This document shows, one piece after another, positions 1 to 10,698 of a DNA stretch of 64,000 bases (the stretch's first letter is position 1; each line of letters opens with the position of its first letter). Location: contig CAWZYM010000172.1 in the NCBI GenBank assembly GCA_963966185.1, positions 62,001-126,000 of the forward strand, written 5' to 3'. The notes below the pieces were generated by a model. It searched no databases, was not told the origin of the DNA, and saw only the letters and a list, made by a program, of their open reading frames with translations. Source of the DNA: Rhabditoides inermis (lineage: Eukaryota; Nematoda; Chromadorea; Rhabditida; Rhabditidae). Position numbers and translations under genes: made by a program.

Positions 1-12
1 AGTGAATGAATG

Positions 13-389
13 ATTCTCTTTCGAAAAGTACGTAAGTAAAGAGAAGAGGTTTGTCTGGATCTGATTCAACAAAAGCGCATGCATAAAATCTCTTTGCAGC
101 TGACTAAAATATCAAAACAAACCTGCTCTTTCGAATCACTCTAAAATGTGTTTTTTTAACATAAAAAAATATAATGTAAGGTGACTGTGAAATAGGCCAA
201 ATTTTTATTATAATTCACTATAAATAAATTAATATAATGCATAATGTTCATGTTTTTTTTCATAAACTCGAAAGAGCAGGTTTGTTTTGATATTTTAGTC
301 AGCTGCAAAGAGATTTTATGCATGCGCTTTTGTTGAATCAGATCCAGACAAACCTCTTCTCTTTACTTACGTACTTTTCGAAAGAGAAT
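13..389. mobile_element. Palindromic MITE with ~125-bp terminal inverted repeats
   Basis: The stretch 13-138 reappears as its reverse complement at about 267-389, almost base for base, around an AT-rich centre of about 130 bp. The outer ends read ATTCTCTTTCG and CGAAAGAGAAT. There is no coding capacity, so this looks like a non-autonomous DNA element. Related, more decayed sequence (an AGAGCAGGTTTGT motif followed by a GCTTTTGTTGAAT motif) occurs at 3960-4020 and 54513-54580, which supports a dispersed family. A target-site duplication could not be fixed with confidence. Confidence 0.7.
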
Positions 390-834
390 GGATGTCCTTT
401 TCTCAAATTTTGAAGAAATTTTTTTCACATTCGTGAATTACGAAAATTAATATACATATTCTAAACTCACTAGTCAGAATGTCATGATTGAAAAATACAA
501 ATAACTTATACAATACCACATAGTATTATTCACTGGTTTGAAATTATAAAATAGTTTCTGTGATTCCCGCTTTTTAGAAACTGATAGATGTGTTGCTGAA
601 CAATGTTGTGTTTTATACAATTGTATCTAAATTAGAAACCTTCGAAACAGCTTAGTCGAATCGCTCATGCGCCTGCCGGTCGCTCATTGACGCGCGCTAC
701 ACACGTTACGAATTTCTCTCTTCTTCCCTTCATCTCCTAAGCAGTTCCATTACCTGGCAAGTTATTACTTAGCTAGTCGAAACGAAATTCTACTACGAGT
801 AAATTAGCCATTCTTCACTAGTTATCATCATGTC
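390..834. other. Intergenic sequence, no feature seen
   Basis: AT-rich sequence without a convincing open reading frame, splice pattern or repeat that I can name. Confidence 0.4.
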
Positions 835-1453
835 ATATCGCGAGTGCATGTACCGTTAAAAGTTTGTTTATCAGCAGTTTCAAGATATACAACCGTCGAC
901 CTAGCCAATAAGGGGACTGACCTAAGGCTCTCGAGTACAAATCGCTAGCTGCTTACAAGGGTCCATCAATTAATGCAAAGAATTTGGATCAGATGACGTC
1001 ACAGACTTCTGACTCGCTCACGAAAGTTGTGAGGGTGGTCGTCACTCCACCGTGACTAGCGGTACATCATTGGCCGCCGAAAGGATTGAACTCGGGACCT
1101 TCAGCATGATAGCTGCGCGCACATCCACTGCGCTAGCCACCCCATATCGCGAGTGCATGTACCGTTAAAAGTTTGTTTATCAGCAGTTTCAAGTTATACA
1201 ACCGTCGACCTAGCCAATAAGGGGACTGACCTAAGGCTCTCGAGTACAAATCGCTAGCTGCTTACAAGGGTCCATCAATTAATGCAAAGAATTTGGATCA
1301 GATGACGTCACAGACTTCTGACTCGCTCACGAAAGTTGTGAGGGTGGTCGTCACTCCACCGTGACTAGCGGTACATCATTGGCCGCCGAAAGGATTGAAC
1401 TCGGGACCTTCAGCATGATAGCTGCGCGCACATCCACTGCGCTAGCCACCCCA
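835..1453 (-). repeat. Tandem pair of ~309-bp tRNA-derived (SINE-like) repeats
   Basis: Two nearly identical copies lie head to tail, about 835-1143 and 1144-1453, with only a handful of differences. Read on the minus strand each contains a perfect pol III A-box match (TAGCGCAGTGG) and a B-box-like GAGTTCAATCC about 35 nt later, so the unit looks tRNA-derived. The rest of the unit is unrelated to tRNA. A true cloverleaf does not form well, so I call it a SINE-like repeat, not a functional tRNA gene. Confidence 0.6.
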
Positions 1454-1483
1454 TATTCTCAAAGAAGTTTCATCATGGTGTGG

Positions 1484-1550
1484 AATAGCTCAAGTGGTAG
1501 GGTGAGGGCGTACTGGTACTAACCAGGCGCGTTCGATCTTCGCGTATGCA
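1484..1550 (+). repeat. tRNA-like sequence with A and B boxes
   Basis: The plus strand shows TAGCTCAAGTGG (matches the A-box consensus) and, about 40 nt on, GCGTTCGATCTT (near B box). It differs from the preceding 309-bp repeats. Probably the tRNA-derived head of another SINE-like element, because the acceptor ends do not pair. Confidence 0.4.
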
Positions 1551-1859
1551 CATACGTATCATATAAAACACACTTCATTAGATTTTGAGCCACTGAAACC
1601 TCGGTCATGAATTGTAATTGCAGAGCCGAGTGCGTTAAACTGATCTTCCTTATTATATTATGTTAATGGTAGTATTACTGTTAGAATTGGCAAGTTGTGG
1701 CACAGAGATCAAAGCAGCCTCACCCGCACTGCTCTGCTCCTCCGCTATTCGCGCGTTCTTTAACTGCCGAGCGCGCTCTCACTCGCCCTCTCCTCACTAA
1801 TCGATCCATTTGATTTCAGGCCGGCTGCCCATTCTGGCTCTAGTCTCTAATCGCATAAG

Positions 1860-2125
1860 ACAGAGAGAGCGCGCAGAGAGCGTGCGCAAGTGAGAGAATC
1901 AGACGGTCATGGGAGAGAAGAGAGTGGCTGATCGAAAAGCGGGGCATGCTCGGCTGGAAGAAGAGAGAGCGCGCAGAGAGCGTACGCTCGTGAGAGAGTC
2001 AAGAGGACGGGATGTGAGAGTGGCTGAGCGAAAGGCGGGGCATGAGCGTTCGGCCAATCAGATTGCACAAACAGTGGGCCGAGCGACCAATGAGCGCAGA
2101 GTGCAGTGGGCGGGGCTTACGTGAT
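1860..2125 (+). promoter_or_regulatory. GC-rich block with internal duplication, CCAAT and GC boxes
   Basis: A segment beginning GAGAGCGCGCAGAGAGCGT occurs twice (about 1864 and 1967) and each copy is followed by a GTGGCTGA(T/G)CGAAA(A/G)GCGGGGCATG-type block. It ends with two CCAAT motifs (GGCCAATCAG, GACCAATGAG) and a GGGCGGGGC box. The same CCAAT plus GC-box combination recurs near 54840 and 57040 and in front of each C6 gene. This suggests a promoter-like or dispersed regulatory module. No transcript can be tied to it here. Confidence 0.35.

Positions 2126-2126
<1 letters not shown>

Positions 2127-2161
<35 letters not shown>
2127..2161. repeat. CGT trinucleotide microsatellite
   Basis: About eleven uninterrupted CGT units. 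Not inside a convincing coding exon. Confidence 0.9.
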
Positions 2162-3600
2162 AAACACGTTTAGTGGCAGATTGAGCAAAAAGTTGTTTTG
2201 GATATTTTGGATGCCGCAACCGATATTTATTTCTTGTATCATACTCATAAGTCTTGTCAAATGATATTCTAACAAAAAAACACATACTATGGAGTAAATC
2301 GTATTGGGATAGAGGAAATTGAGTATGCCTTGGGGGTGACGCGCTGCGCGCGTCAAAGATCAAGACAAACGGGCGGTCAATTTCGAGATCAAAGACTTGC
2401 CTGATTGCGGTTCACTTATAAGGGATGAGAGAGGGTGAAAGAGGAATACGCAAATACGACTTCTAACTGTCATTGCTTCTGTGAGTGACTGTTGTTGTCA
2501 ACAGCAGATCAGTCTACTCGGCGACTCAAAAAAACAACTCAAAAAAAAAACAACTCAAAAAAATTTGGGTCTCGAAAAGCGGTGGGTGGAGCCTCGCTTG
2601 TAGCTAGTGGTTCTGCCACGATCACATCAGAATCTGATTTGCTTTGTGTTTCGGTAACATGCACCGCACGAGTCGCGCGTTTCTTGTAGCGCAGCTTCTC
2701 CCACCCACAATAAGGCGAGGTCAGATATGTATCAACAAGCCGCTTTATGATACAAAAAGGCACTTTCTGAGATATTTCTGAGGGTAGGGCGCGTTCTGAA
2801 ATTTTTATGAGGATCTTTATGGGGATCTTTCAGAGTGCGCGGCCGTTCTGAGATATTTCTGAGGGTCTTTTGCCAGCAAAAGTTGAGTCTGATTTCTACT
2901 GTGAATCGCCGTGACTTTTGACACTAACGCATTTCACACTCAGTTAGAAATGACATTATACTTATTTTGAGATTTGCTTTGCACGAATTTCAGTTGTCGT
3001 CACGAGAGTGCATGTGAAGGAAGTACACTTCTTCACCATATCAGGAGCTTGTCCTGTAGTCTGGAGGTGGCTTGCCCCTGTCAATTGCAATACTGCAGAG
3101 CAGGCACCAGACTCCCCGCGTTGGAGACTAGATGATATTCGACACTCAGGAATTTGTGTACGCATACAACTACAAAAACCACATCATGCTCAAACTTTAT
3201 TCGAACACAAACTGCAGTTTTTGTGTGATTAGTTTTTTTTTATTGGACATGAGCACCCGAGAATTACAACCAGCGCGGCAGCGCTGGTTGGTTTGTGTTA
3301 ACCCTAGTCGCGCGCTAGAATCGGCAAAAGGCGACTGAACGAAAGGTCCCTTAGAATCTTTGCGAGAACAATGTGATGCTGATAGATGTTATCAGGATGT
3401 TAGAAAATGGTTAAGTTTCGATTTTGGTAACGCTAGCTGTTGTAGGAAGCGAGATACGCGCGCGCCCCCTGAGGGGCAGGCAATCCCCCGTGTACGGATC
3501 GTTTTCTAGGGGGGGGGGGCGCACCGGCTGCCCCCAGCAGACAGGAGGTGCACAATCCGCACTGCCTGTGGATTGCACTGATATCGTTTAGATCGCGTGC
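2162..3600. other. Intergenic, repeat-like, no gene assigned
   Basis: Holds short imperfect repeats, for example TTCTGAGATATTTCTGAGGGT twice (about 2765 and 2850), and a poly-G tract near 3510. Reading frames here are short, lack coherent splice contexts and resemble no family I know. Confidence 0.35.
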
Positions 3601-3611
3601 TCTGCCGTGCG

Positions 3612-3684
3612 CATAGTAGTGTTGTGGTTAGCGATTGCGCCCGTTGAGACACATGGCTCGAGTTCGGTTCCGGCTGGTGGCAAA
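3612..3684 (+). repeat. Degenerate tRNA-like sequence
   Basis: GTGGTTAGCGATTG resembles a pol III A box and GAGTTCGGTTCC a B box, about 40 nt apart. Acceptor ends do not pair. Likely a tRNA-derived repeat head. Confidence 0.3.
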
Positions 3685-3888
3685 CCTTTTGTAATATATG
3701 ATTTTACATAGACATGAGATTGGAATTGTAAATTTTCCCATCAGCATTACCTAAATTCTTTTTTTTGCAAATTTTATACAATTTTGGACTCAACAAGGTG
3801 GGTGAACTGTTTGATTTCTTTAAAAAAATGTTTTGTGGTTCATGTTAATGTAGATAGATTTATGAAATCCAATAAAAGTACATTCATT

Positions 3889-4066
3889 ATCTTTTATAAG
3901 GAATTCCGTAAGAGAATTTTTCCCGACATACAACATTTGCTCGCATTAGTTTTTATTGCAGAAAGAGCAGGTTTGTTTACTATTTCGATTGATAAAATGC
4001 ATGAGCTTTTGTTGCATTACGTTGAGTAACACAAACTCTTCTCTTACGGAAGTCCTTTTAAAAGAT
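3889..4066. mobile_element. Small MITE with ~28-bp inverted ends
   Basis: The left end (ATCTTTTATAAGGAATTCCG...) and the reverse complement of the right end (ATCTTTTAAAAGGACTTCCG...) match over about 28 bp with two mismatches. The 178-bp interior has no coding potential but shares an AGAGCAGGTTTGTTTA motif with the palindromic element at 13-389, so the two probably belong to one superfamily. Confidence 0.6.
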
Positions 4067-4600
4067 AATCCCAATATGCTTGCGTCCCATTTGAAGACAA
4101 ATTTTCTCTTAAGCGGTAGACGTGATGAAACAATCGCACCTATATCTGCTACCATTTCTTCTTCAGTCCTCTCGTCATCCGTCACGAGATGTTTCGGATT
4201 GTGCTCAGTTCATCCCCAGATATCAACTTGGCGTCCTGTCCTCGTTGTACTTGAGGCTCTTGAAGAATCTCTCGGACGGTGGTTGGGTCGACCCAGTGCA
4301 CCCAGTGGCTGAGTAGCTTCTGAGAAGCACATAAGACCACACACAACCAGAAAAAAAACGAACAGGAACTATATCTGGAGAAACAGGGTAATATACTACA
4401 TACAGTGAAAGACAAAATAAGAAATGTGAAGAAAACGCTTGCTCAATGCCTTTTTTGTTGTTACCGCGTATTCTCTCGTCTTGCGATCCACAACTATGTG
4501 CAGTGTGATTCCGACTGTCGGCTGTGCGAGATATATACCAGACTAGACCATTTGTTTCCAGCATCTCGACATTGATGGGACAAATCACATGTATTAAGCT

Positions 4601-4747
4601 TATACGGATAACGTGGTTGTCTTTGCGAACTCGGAACCAGAAAAAATGCTCCAGGACATCGCCGAAGAAAGCAAGACATATGAGTTGGAGGTGAAAAGGA
4701 AGAAGACGATGGTAGCGACCGTTGACGAGGATAATGAAAAAACATAA
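4601..4747 (+). pseudogene. Non-LTR retrotransposon reverse transcriptase remnant
   Basis: A 48-codon frame begins YTDNVVVFANS, continues through MLQDIAEESKTYELEVKRKK and ends at a stop. This lines up with the catalytic YADD(I/V)VL.A block and the following SK..GLE.N.KKT helix of RTE/CR1-type reverse transcriptases (family knowledge). The YADD box reads YTDN, so a catalytic Asp is lost. No adjoining RT, endonuclease or poly(A)-like tail was found, so only a scrap remains. Assignment to RTE versus another non-LTR clade is not possible. Confidence 0.6.
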
Positions 4748-4861
4748 CCATGCCATCGATGAAACTTTTTCAAAAGTTGTGATACCAAACTTATGACGAG
4801 CAAATTTGTAATGTAATGATTAATGACTTCACAGGAAGTTTGACTCACCCGGATGTGAGAC

Positions 4862-5631
4862 ATGAAGTCTCTTCCAATTACGACTATGGACAGCGCAGCG
4901 GAAGATGGAGTCGGGAGTCACCCTACGCGACCGTATCCGAAGCAGCACCATTCGGAAAATGACTCGGCTACGAAAACTTCCAAGAAGTACGACACCATAA
5001 ACGTATGTTAACGGAACTTTTCTTCACTTACGAAGGCCACCGTTGAGCAAAGGCAACAGTCAACTTTTTAATCAATTATGACATAAGCACTATTGATTAT
5101 TGTTAACATTACTGAAGAAATGTGTCATCATTTATAATAAATGAAATACAAATGCCCCGTGATAATGGAACAAATGGAAAAATAAACATTCATACATACA
5201 GTCGCATAATACTGCATAGTCACATAGCGGCAGTAGGGAAACTGTTTTTCGTACACGTATCATGTTTTGTGACTTTCTGCTACTGCTATTATGTTTCGTT
5301 TCCAGCATTTCAACCAAAAATGTGAATTTCCAAGGTGAAAGTCAAGTTCAAGGGTTGTGAATTCAAATTCTAATTTAGGAGTATTAAAATGTCCTAATAC
5401 CAACCAGCCTAATAGCAAGCCCATCCAAGCGCAACTGAAAATCAAAGTGAGTGAAATTTTCGAGTTACCATATTATCTTGAATTATAGGAATCCGACGCT
5501 GGCATTCTTCTCTTCGGTGAGAAAAAACAAAAAAAAACAACGTCAATGAAGTCTTTCAGATCCTGACGATGTTCTGGCAGAGAAATCGGTGGAATTCAAT
5601 GCAAACGAGACACTAGCATTCAATATTTCGG
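4862..5631 (+). CDS. Unrecognised gene, 5' exons only (truncated at the duplication)
   Basis: An ATG at 4862 opens an exon to about 5003 (MKSLPITTMDSAAEDG..., ending KKYDTIN before GTATGT). A small exon follows after TTTCCAG near 5301. Then come an exon encoding KPIQAQLKIK (ends 5446), ESDAGILLF (5489-5516) and PDDVLAEKSVEFNANETLAFNIS (5560-5631). The last exons join in frame across GT-AG introns. I do not recognise the family. The N-terminus is hydrophilic and the later part looks like beta-strand-rich sequence. No 3' continuation exists here, because the next sequence belongs to the minus-strand C6 gene. The gene seems to have been cut when the array formed. The exon 2 boundaries are the least sure. 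Confidence 0.4.
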
Positions 5632-6224
5632 GTAAGGAAAATGAAAACGGGAGCATCGAACCATATATGACCATTCTGCACAATTGCGGGGTGGGAGAAA
5701 GAGAGAGGGGGGAAGATCAGTGGTGCAGTTTAGGATCAGTGGTGCACAACGTACGTTCCTTCCGACGGCTCTTATTTCCGCCTTTCTCCAAAGGATGACT
5801 AACTCATTAAACTTGGTCAAGTCGAGTTGAAATGCAAAGTACACTGATGCTTCGCGGATAAATATTGTTTTAAAGATACAGGGGCATATTCAATTTCCCC
5901 TGCCCGCTCATCGGCCCTTTGTCGGAGGCACACGCGAGAGAGTCTGAGAGAAGATGAAAGAGAAGAGATCGCAGAGTGGCGGAATTAGAAAAAAAATGCG
6001 TTCCGAGCGGTCTGCTCCTGATCACTGCGCGCGCGAAGAACTTTCGTTCAACAGGCATTTTAATAATCGTTTCGTGACGCATAAACGATTAAATATCGTA
6101 AACAATAGGTCAATAGGCGTGTATCTTCAAAAAATTGAGACTTTCCATATTTTTGTTGTTGAACACGGCGATATGAAATGAATGCAAGTGTTTATGGAAC
6201 GGTGATTTGAGTGTGATTAGTGTT

Positions 6225-7436
6225 TCATAGGCTGGGTCCAGCGCCGCATTTGATTCCATACACGTCGTAATCTCCGTTGTCTCCGACCCAGACTCCGTCG
6301 CTGTTACAAGTGATCGTTGCGGGAAGCGTCTCTCCGTTTTTGGTCCGGGCAAACCAACTCTCGCCAGCCTTGTCAGGCGTCTGAAGCACAAATTTGAGAC
6401 ACAAAACACCCAGATTACATGAAAAAACGCACTATGTAATGGAATTTTTGGTTGCATCGGAAAGATCTGCTGATACATCCAGTAGAAGCATCCTAAACAA
6501 GTTGTTGAGGAACACACAATGATCACTTTACATTCGGTTTATCCATCGTAGTTCCTCCTATCAGCATGAATTCGTCGTCGATACGACACGAGCGACAAGC
6601 TAAACAAGGGTGAGAAAGATCGAGACGTTGAATGTTTGTACACACCTTCGGATGGAGACATGTTGTGAGGTGCTCTGAAAAAAACTCATATAATATATGA
6701 TGAGTTCTCAGTTCAAACGCACTTGGTGACTTGACTCTGGGTACATGTCATTTTTGTGACGTCAACTTCGACGGGATCAATGTTGTAGAAGTACCAGTTC
6801 CATTGACCATTATCACAAGCAAGTTCCAGTTGATATCCGCCAACTTTGAACTCCGTTTCACGAGTGTCAGTTGTCACCTAAACAATATATTGTGTCATCA
6901 TGTGTTTGCAGGTTGGAAACCTTTGTGTAGACATACGCGTCGTTGCGTGATTTAGAATGACAGTAGATCTTCTGAGATATTTCATGCGCTCCTCCCATCT
7001 AAACATGTAGTTTTGTATCCTGCCAACTACTCCTATAACTGACCTTTACATCTTCTTTCAGCCATGCTCCGACGAGTATGTTATCGATGTCTCCAGAACG
7101 ACACGTCTTTCCAGAAGGAGAAGGAGCAGATCTGGAAAACATTCGCACTTTTCATATATCAATCACGCAACAATGAGGTGATTCTAGAATATACTTTCCA
7201 AACGATCTACATATGTATGTAGCGTGCCCCACATGAGTTTGAGTGGTGCTCGAATGTATGGTATCTTGAAGGCACTCAGTTGATGAATGTAGTAGGTGTA
7301 AGTAGGAACATACTGACGTGGTGGTATCGGAAGGCCGCTTGCATTCGGTGGCGTCTTTGTTGAAGATGGTGTGTGCGGTGTAGCTGTGTGCGCACACAGC
7401 AGCCGCCGTCGAGAGAAGAAGGAGTGCAGACCGCAT
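6225..7436 (-). CDS. Secreted cysteine-rich protein with two C6-type domains, copy 1
   Basis: About seven exons read from 7436 down to the stop at 6225. The N-terminus MRSALLLLSTAAAVCAHS is a clear signal peptide, so the product should be secreted. The first cysteine module starts CRSGDIDNILVGAW and ends near VTKMTC. The second starts CRSCRIDDEFMLIGG, continues GCISRSFRC and ends TCNSDGVW...YGIKC. That spacing (C-x2-C, GC..R...C, TCN..G.W, C) fits the nematode C6/DUF281 domain. The first module lacks the early second Cys and is degenerate. The protein is about 220 residues and ends CGAGPSL. Biochemical role is unknown. Divergent to the protease gene starting at 8911. Five copies in the window keep this frame intact. 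Confidence 0.75.
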
Positions 7437-7523
7437 CGAAGCCGCTCTATGCCTCCCTCGTCCGCCACTGCCTTAATAAACAATCACACAACAATACACG
7501 AGCCCTGTTGACTATTCAAATCG

Positions 7524-7541
7524 AAGCCCCGCCCTGATTGA
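7524..7541 (-). promoter_or_regulatory. CAAT + GC-box composite upstream of C6 gene, copy 1
   Basis: On the minus strand the sequence reads CAATCAGGGCGGGGCTTC about 90-105 nt before the predicted ATG. The same motif sits at the equivalent spot in all other copies (about 19470, 31421, 39201, 61451). Similar CCAAT/GC-box clusters occur at 2050-2115, 54838-54868 and 57028-57092. Confidence 0.45.
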
Positions 7542-8860
7542 CGACAACTGACACACGTCGAGCTGCCATTCCACATTTCGCAACACTGCAATGATTGAGA
7601 CAGTTGTATCTCGATGTGGATGGATTCATGACAAACAGCACCGAAACAACCTGTCTGTACCCGGCTAAATATCAAACAACCAGGAGGATAACTGTTAGGC
7701 GCAAATTTGACTGTTTTGTGAGTACAAACTGTGACTATGACACACTTTTGTAGCGCGATTGTAGCGCGTAGTCGAGATTTTAGATTCCAACTCCCAAACG
7801 GTTGTAGAGATAAACTCTTGCCAAGTAAAACAAAACAATCACACATATAAAAACAAGATAAATATGAGACTGATTTTATCGTTAGATGAGTGAGTTTGAT
7901 ATTGAGTTCTTTTGAAGTATCAAGGTCTTTCAACATTTCAACTTCATGCTTCATATACGATATAAGAGTTTTTATCGTTTAAAAGATTATCAAAAGGGCA
8001 TGAGGAAAATGCTGTCGCCTGACAATGAGCAATCCGAGAAACGCTAAAAACGAATAGAACAAGTACTTATCCACTAACAACTAATATCAATAAGGTGACC
8101 TGATAAATTGTTTTGTGAATGTTCCGTTACGTGACATACGTTTTATTGTATGTAGTCTACACTCTACAACTATCCTTTCACGGGCATATGCTTTCGCCAC
8201 TAGGCCACAACAGCACGGTCTTTGACCGCCGCGTAGGGTGAGAGGAACGCGAAAAACGAGCCCTGTACGTTTTCGTACCAGAAACGTATAGTTATGTTAG
8301 GAAATTCGGACACCACAAGTTGGTGGCTAGGGTCCTAACTACAGTAATCTATCAATTTGGTCCGAGAGTGTGAGACTTACTACACTCCTCGTTAGTCTAC
8401 TCACTCTCTAGCTATATGTACAGTAATCCTTCAAGAAACTGTAAGTATCGAAATCGATATTCATAAATCCGATTTCAACTTCATTGAAAATGGTTAGAGA
8501 AAAAGAAATTTTGTTAAAATGGTGAGAGTCAGACATTGTAACAATGCTTATAATAGAATCTCGACATCGACAGCTCCATAAAATATCGATGTCTATTCAA
8601 ATGTTGCCAAAGAATACATGGACTGTCAGAAAACGACAAGAGAAAACACTGATCTGAGAGGTTCATACATTTTCATAATTGGATTTGGATTTTACAAAGG
8701 GTTTTCTGGAATATGTCGCCCACATGCCCAATAAAACAGCTGCTTCTTTTCAATTCCATTGTCAAGTGAATCAGAGAAAAGGAAATAGCGCTGAAACGAT
8801 GAGAGTTAGAGAAGTGTTTCAGTTGGCGACAGTTTAACGAGTTTGTGTTGAGAAGTGTGT
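7542..8860. other. Divergent intergenic region between C6 and protease genes
   Basis: Shared upstream DNA of the two genes. A minus-strand A-box-like TGGCCTAGTGG occurs near 8205, without a clear B box. Reading frames here (for example 7484-7954 minus) overlap promoter sequence and show no family resemblance. Unit 4 has many small indels and substitutions across the same interval, as expected for non-coding DNA. Confidence 0.5.
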
Positions 8861-8862
8861 GT

Positions 8863-8869
8863 TTATAAG
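8863..8869 (+). promoter_or_regulatory. TATA box of protease gene, copy 1
   Basis: TTATAAG lies 48 nt before the predicted ATG at 8911 and is conserved in all five protease copies. Confidence 0.5.
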
Positions 8870-8910
8870 GAGCGAGAGGGTAGTGGGGTGAAGAGTCCTC
8901 GGACAGAGAC

Positions 8911-10524
8911 ATGCGTCTTCTCGCGGCAACCATCCTCGCAGTGGCAGCGACTGCCCTCTGCGCTGCGTCCCGCCACTCTCGCAAGTCAGTCCTCGTCCTC
9001 CCTCCCCCTCCTCCTCCTCTCCAGTACCAATCTACCGGTTGAGGTACGGCCGAGTGGTGCGTCGTGGCGGCGGCAGACAGGGAGGCCCGCGACACTGCAA
9101 CCGGACCATGGTCGAGAGGAAGGCCCGAGACGACTATCCAACCTACAAGAGGAAGTGGAGTGAGTGATAGGCGAGAGAAACACGAGTGTGACTCGTAAGT
9201 GAGAGCCAAGCATGGCTTCAAAGAATGCGGTTGCAGATAAGAAGCACAGTGGAAAAGCGGACGAGCGCCACATGCAGGCGTTCATTGAGCGATCCGTGGA
9301 GATCGAAGAGAACAACCTCGCATACGACGATGGGTACAGCTCCTTCAAGATGGCACACAACCAGTACACCGACATGGTCTCTCTCACTCTCCCTCTCTCC
9401 CTCTCCCTCTCTCCCTCCCTCTCTCACTGTATGGTTCCAGTTACCCGAAGAGCTGGAGCATCTCACTGGACTGGACCAAGAGATGATGAAGAAAGCGATG
9501 GAAGAGAGGCGTTCAAAGCGTTCGTTGTACGCCCGACCTGTGGCTCACACATTCGACGTGTCATCGCTTCCGAAGCACGTCGACTGGCGGGATACTCCGA
9601 ACGTCGTGGGTGAGGCGATCTACCGAGTGTTCCGTGTTTGATGTAACTGCATGGGTGTTGAGGTGCGATCCGGGATCAGGGCAATTGTGGCAGCTGCTGG
9701 GCGTTCGCCACCGTCGCTGCTCTCGAATCGCACTGGGCGATCAGCAAGGTGACGCCTCTCTGCGTCTCTACTCTTGATGAAAGAGTTGCAGAAGTCACGC
9801 AAAGACTTCTCCGAGCAACACTTGCTCGACTGTGCCCCGAATGGCGGCTGCGCTCGCGGGGGCAACTTGGACGTAGCGTACCGATACACCATGGAGTCTT
9901 GTAACGGAGTCGTCGAAGCCGACTCATACAAGTACATCATGACAAAGGTCCGTCAACCAGTCTCATTGTTTCTGCCTACGAGATTATTCATTTATATAAA
10001 CGACACATGTGACGGTTTTTTCGATTTCAGAGAAATACGTGTCTCACCAACGGAACCGTGGGAGCGTTTGTGAAAGAATACGTTTCTCTGCCCGAGGGTG
10101 ACGAAATCGCACTCATGGTGATTCATAGAATAATATGATTGGTTAATTTTTCATATGATTTTCATTTGCTGCTTTCAGCACACTATTGCAACCGTAGGCC
10201 CGGTTTCTGCAGCAATGTATACTCAAGGAGCTTATAATATGATCGCATACTCGGAAGGTTTTTATTCCGATGACTCATTCAATCCGAAGATCCACGGTGT
10301 TGATCACGCAGTGGCAATCGTTGGTTATGGTACCGATGCCAAGTATGGAGATTATTGGATCGTCCGCAACAGGTGAAGCGTTGTGATTCATTCTCGGACC
10401 GGGGTGATGAGTGAATATTTCCAGCTGGGGCATGTGGGGAGACAAAGGATACATCAAGATTCTTCGCAACCGAAACAGTCATGTGCACATTGCGCAGTGG
10501 ACCAACTACCCCATATTCGAATGA
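8911..10524 (+). CDS. Cathepsin L-like cysteine protease (C1A), copy 1
   Basis: About nine exons give a preproprotease of roughly 365 residues. MRLLAATILAVAATALCA is a signal peptide. Next is an I29-type inhibitory propeptide (DDYPTYKRKW, then DERHMQAFIERSVEIEENN and FKMAHNQYTDM). The mature enzyme begins near DVSSLPKHVDW. Catalytic residues are visible: oxyanion Gln and nucleophile Cys in QGNCGSCWAF (exon from about 9676), His in GVDHAVAIVGYG, and Asn in WIVRNSWG, spliced across 10373/10424. The family's usual NxCGIA near the C-terminus is NSHVHIA here, so a commonly conserved Cys is missing. The enzyme should be secreted or lysosomal and cut peptide bonds in protein substrates. Two acceptors (TTGAG, and CAG near 9076) are atypical or uncertain. 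Intron 3 is a CT-rich microsatellite. Confidence 0.85.
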
Positions 10525-10620
10525 ACACACTCTTGGCAATGTGATAAACTGCATTCTCTCTATATTCATTCTCGTTGACTACACACGTACACTGAAAAAA
10601 GCGCACATAATGAACGTAGC

Positions 10621-10698
10621 TGCGATGGAGTCTGGGTCGGAGACAACGGAGATTACGATGTGTATGGAATCGAATGCGGCACTGGACCCAGCCTATGA
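10621..10698 (+). pseudogene. C6 gene last-exon fragment, inverted, unit 1
   Basis: In frame this encodes CDGVWVGDNGDYDVYGIEC and ends GTGPSL-stop, matching the end of the C6 gene with K-to-E and A-to-T changes. It lies in the orientation opposite to the C6 gene of the same unit and continues into that gene's 3' flank (to about 11480). It lacks the earlier exons. Confidence 0.8.

Noticed and set aside
1909..2124. 71-codon frame of Arg/Glu-rich protein
   Set aside because: Arises from a duplicated GAGAGCGCGC block and has no splice or start context; treated as promoter-like or repeat DNA.
6110..6526. 138-codon minus-strand frame over the last C6 exons
   Set aside because: Reads the last exon in the wrong frame and crosses an intron. 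The cysteine-rich frame fits better.
7484..7954. 156-codon minus-strand frame upstream of the C6 gene, repeated in units 2, 3 and 5
   Set aside because: It is repeated only because the DNA is duplicated. In unit 4 the same interval has frame-breaking indels, and it covers the C6 promoter.
8673..9221. 182-codon minus-strand frame opposite the first protease exons
   Set aside because: Antisense shadow of the protease gene, whose exons and splice sites explain the sequence.
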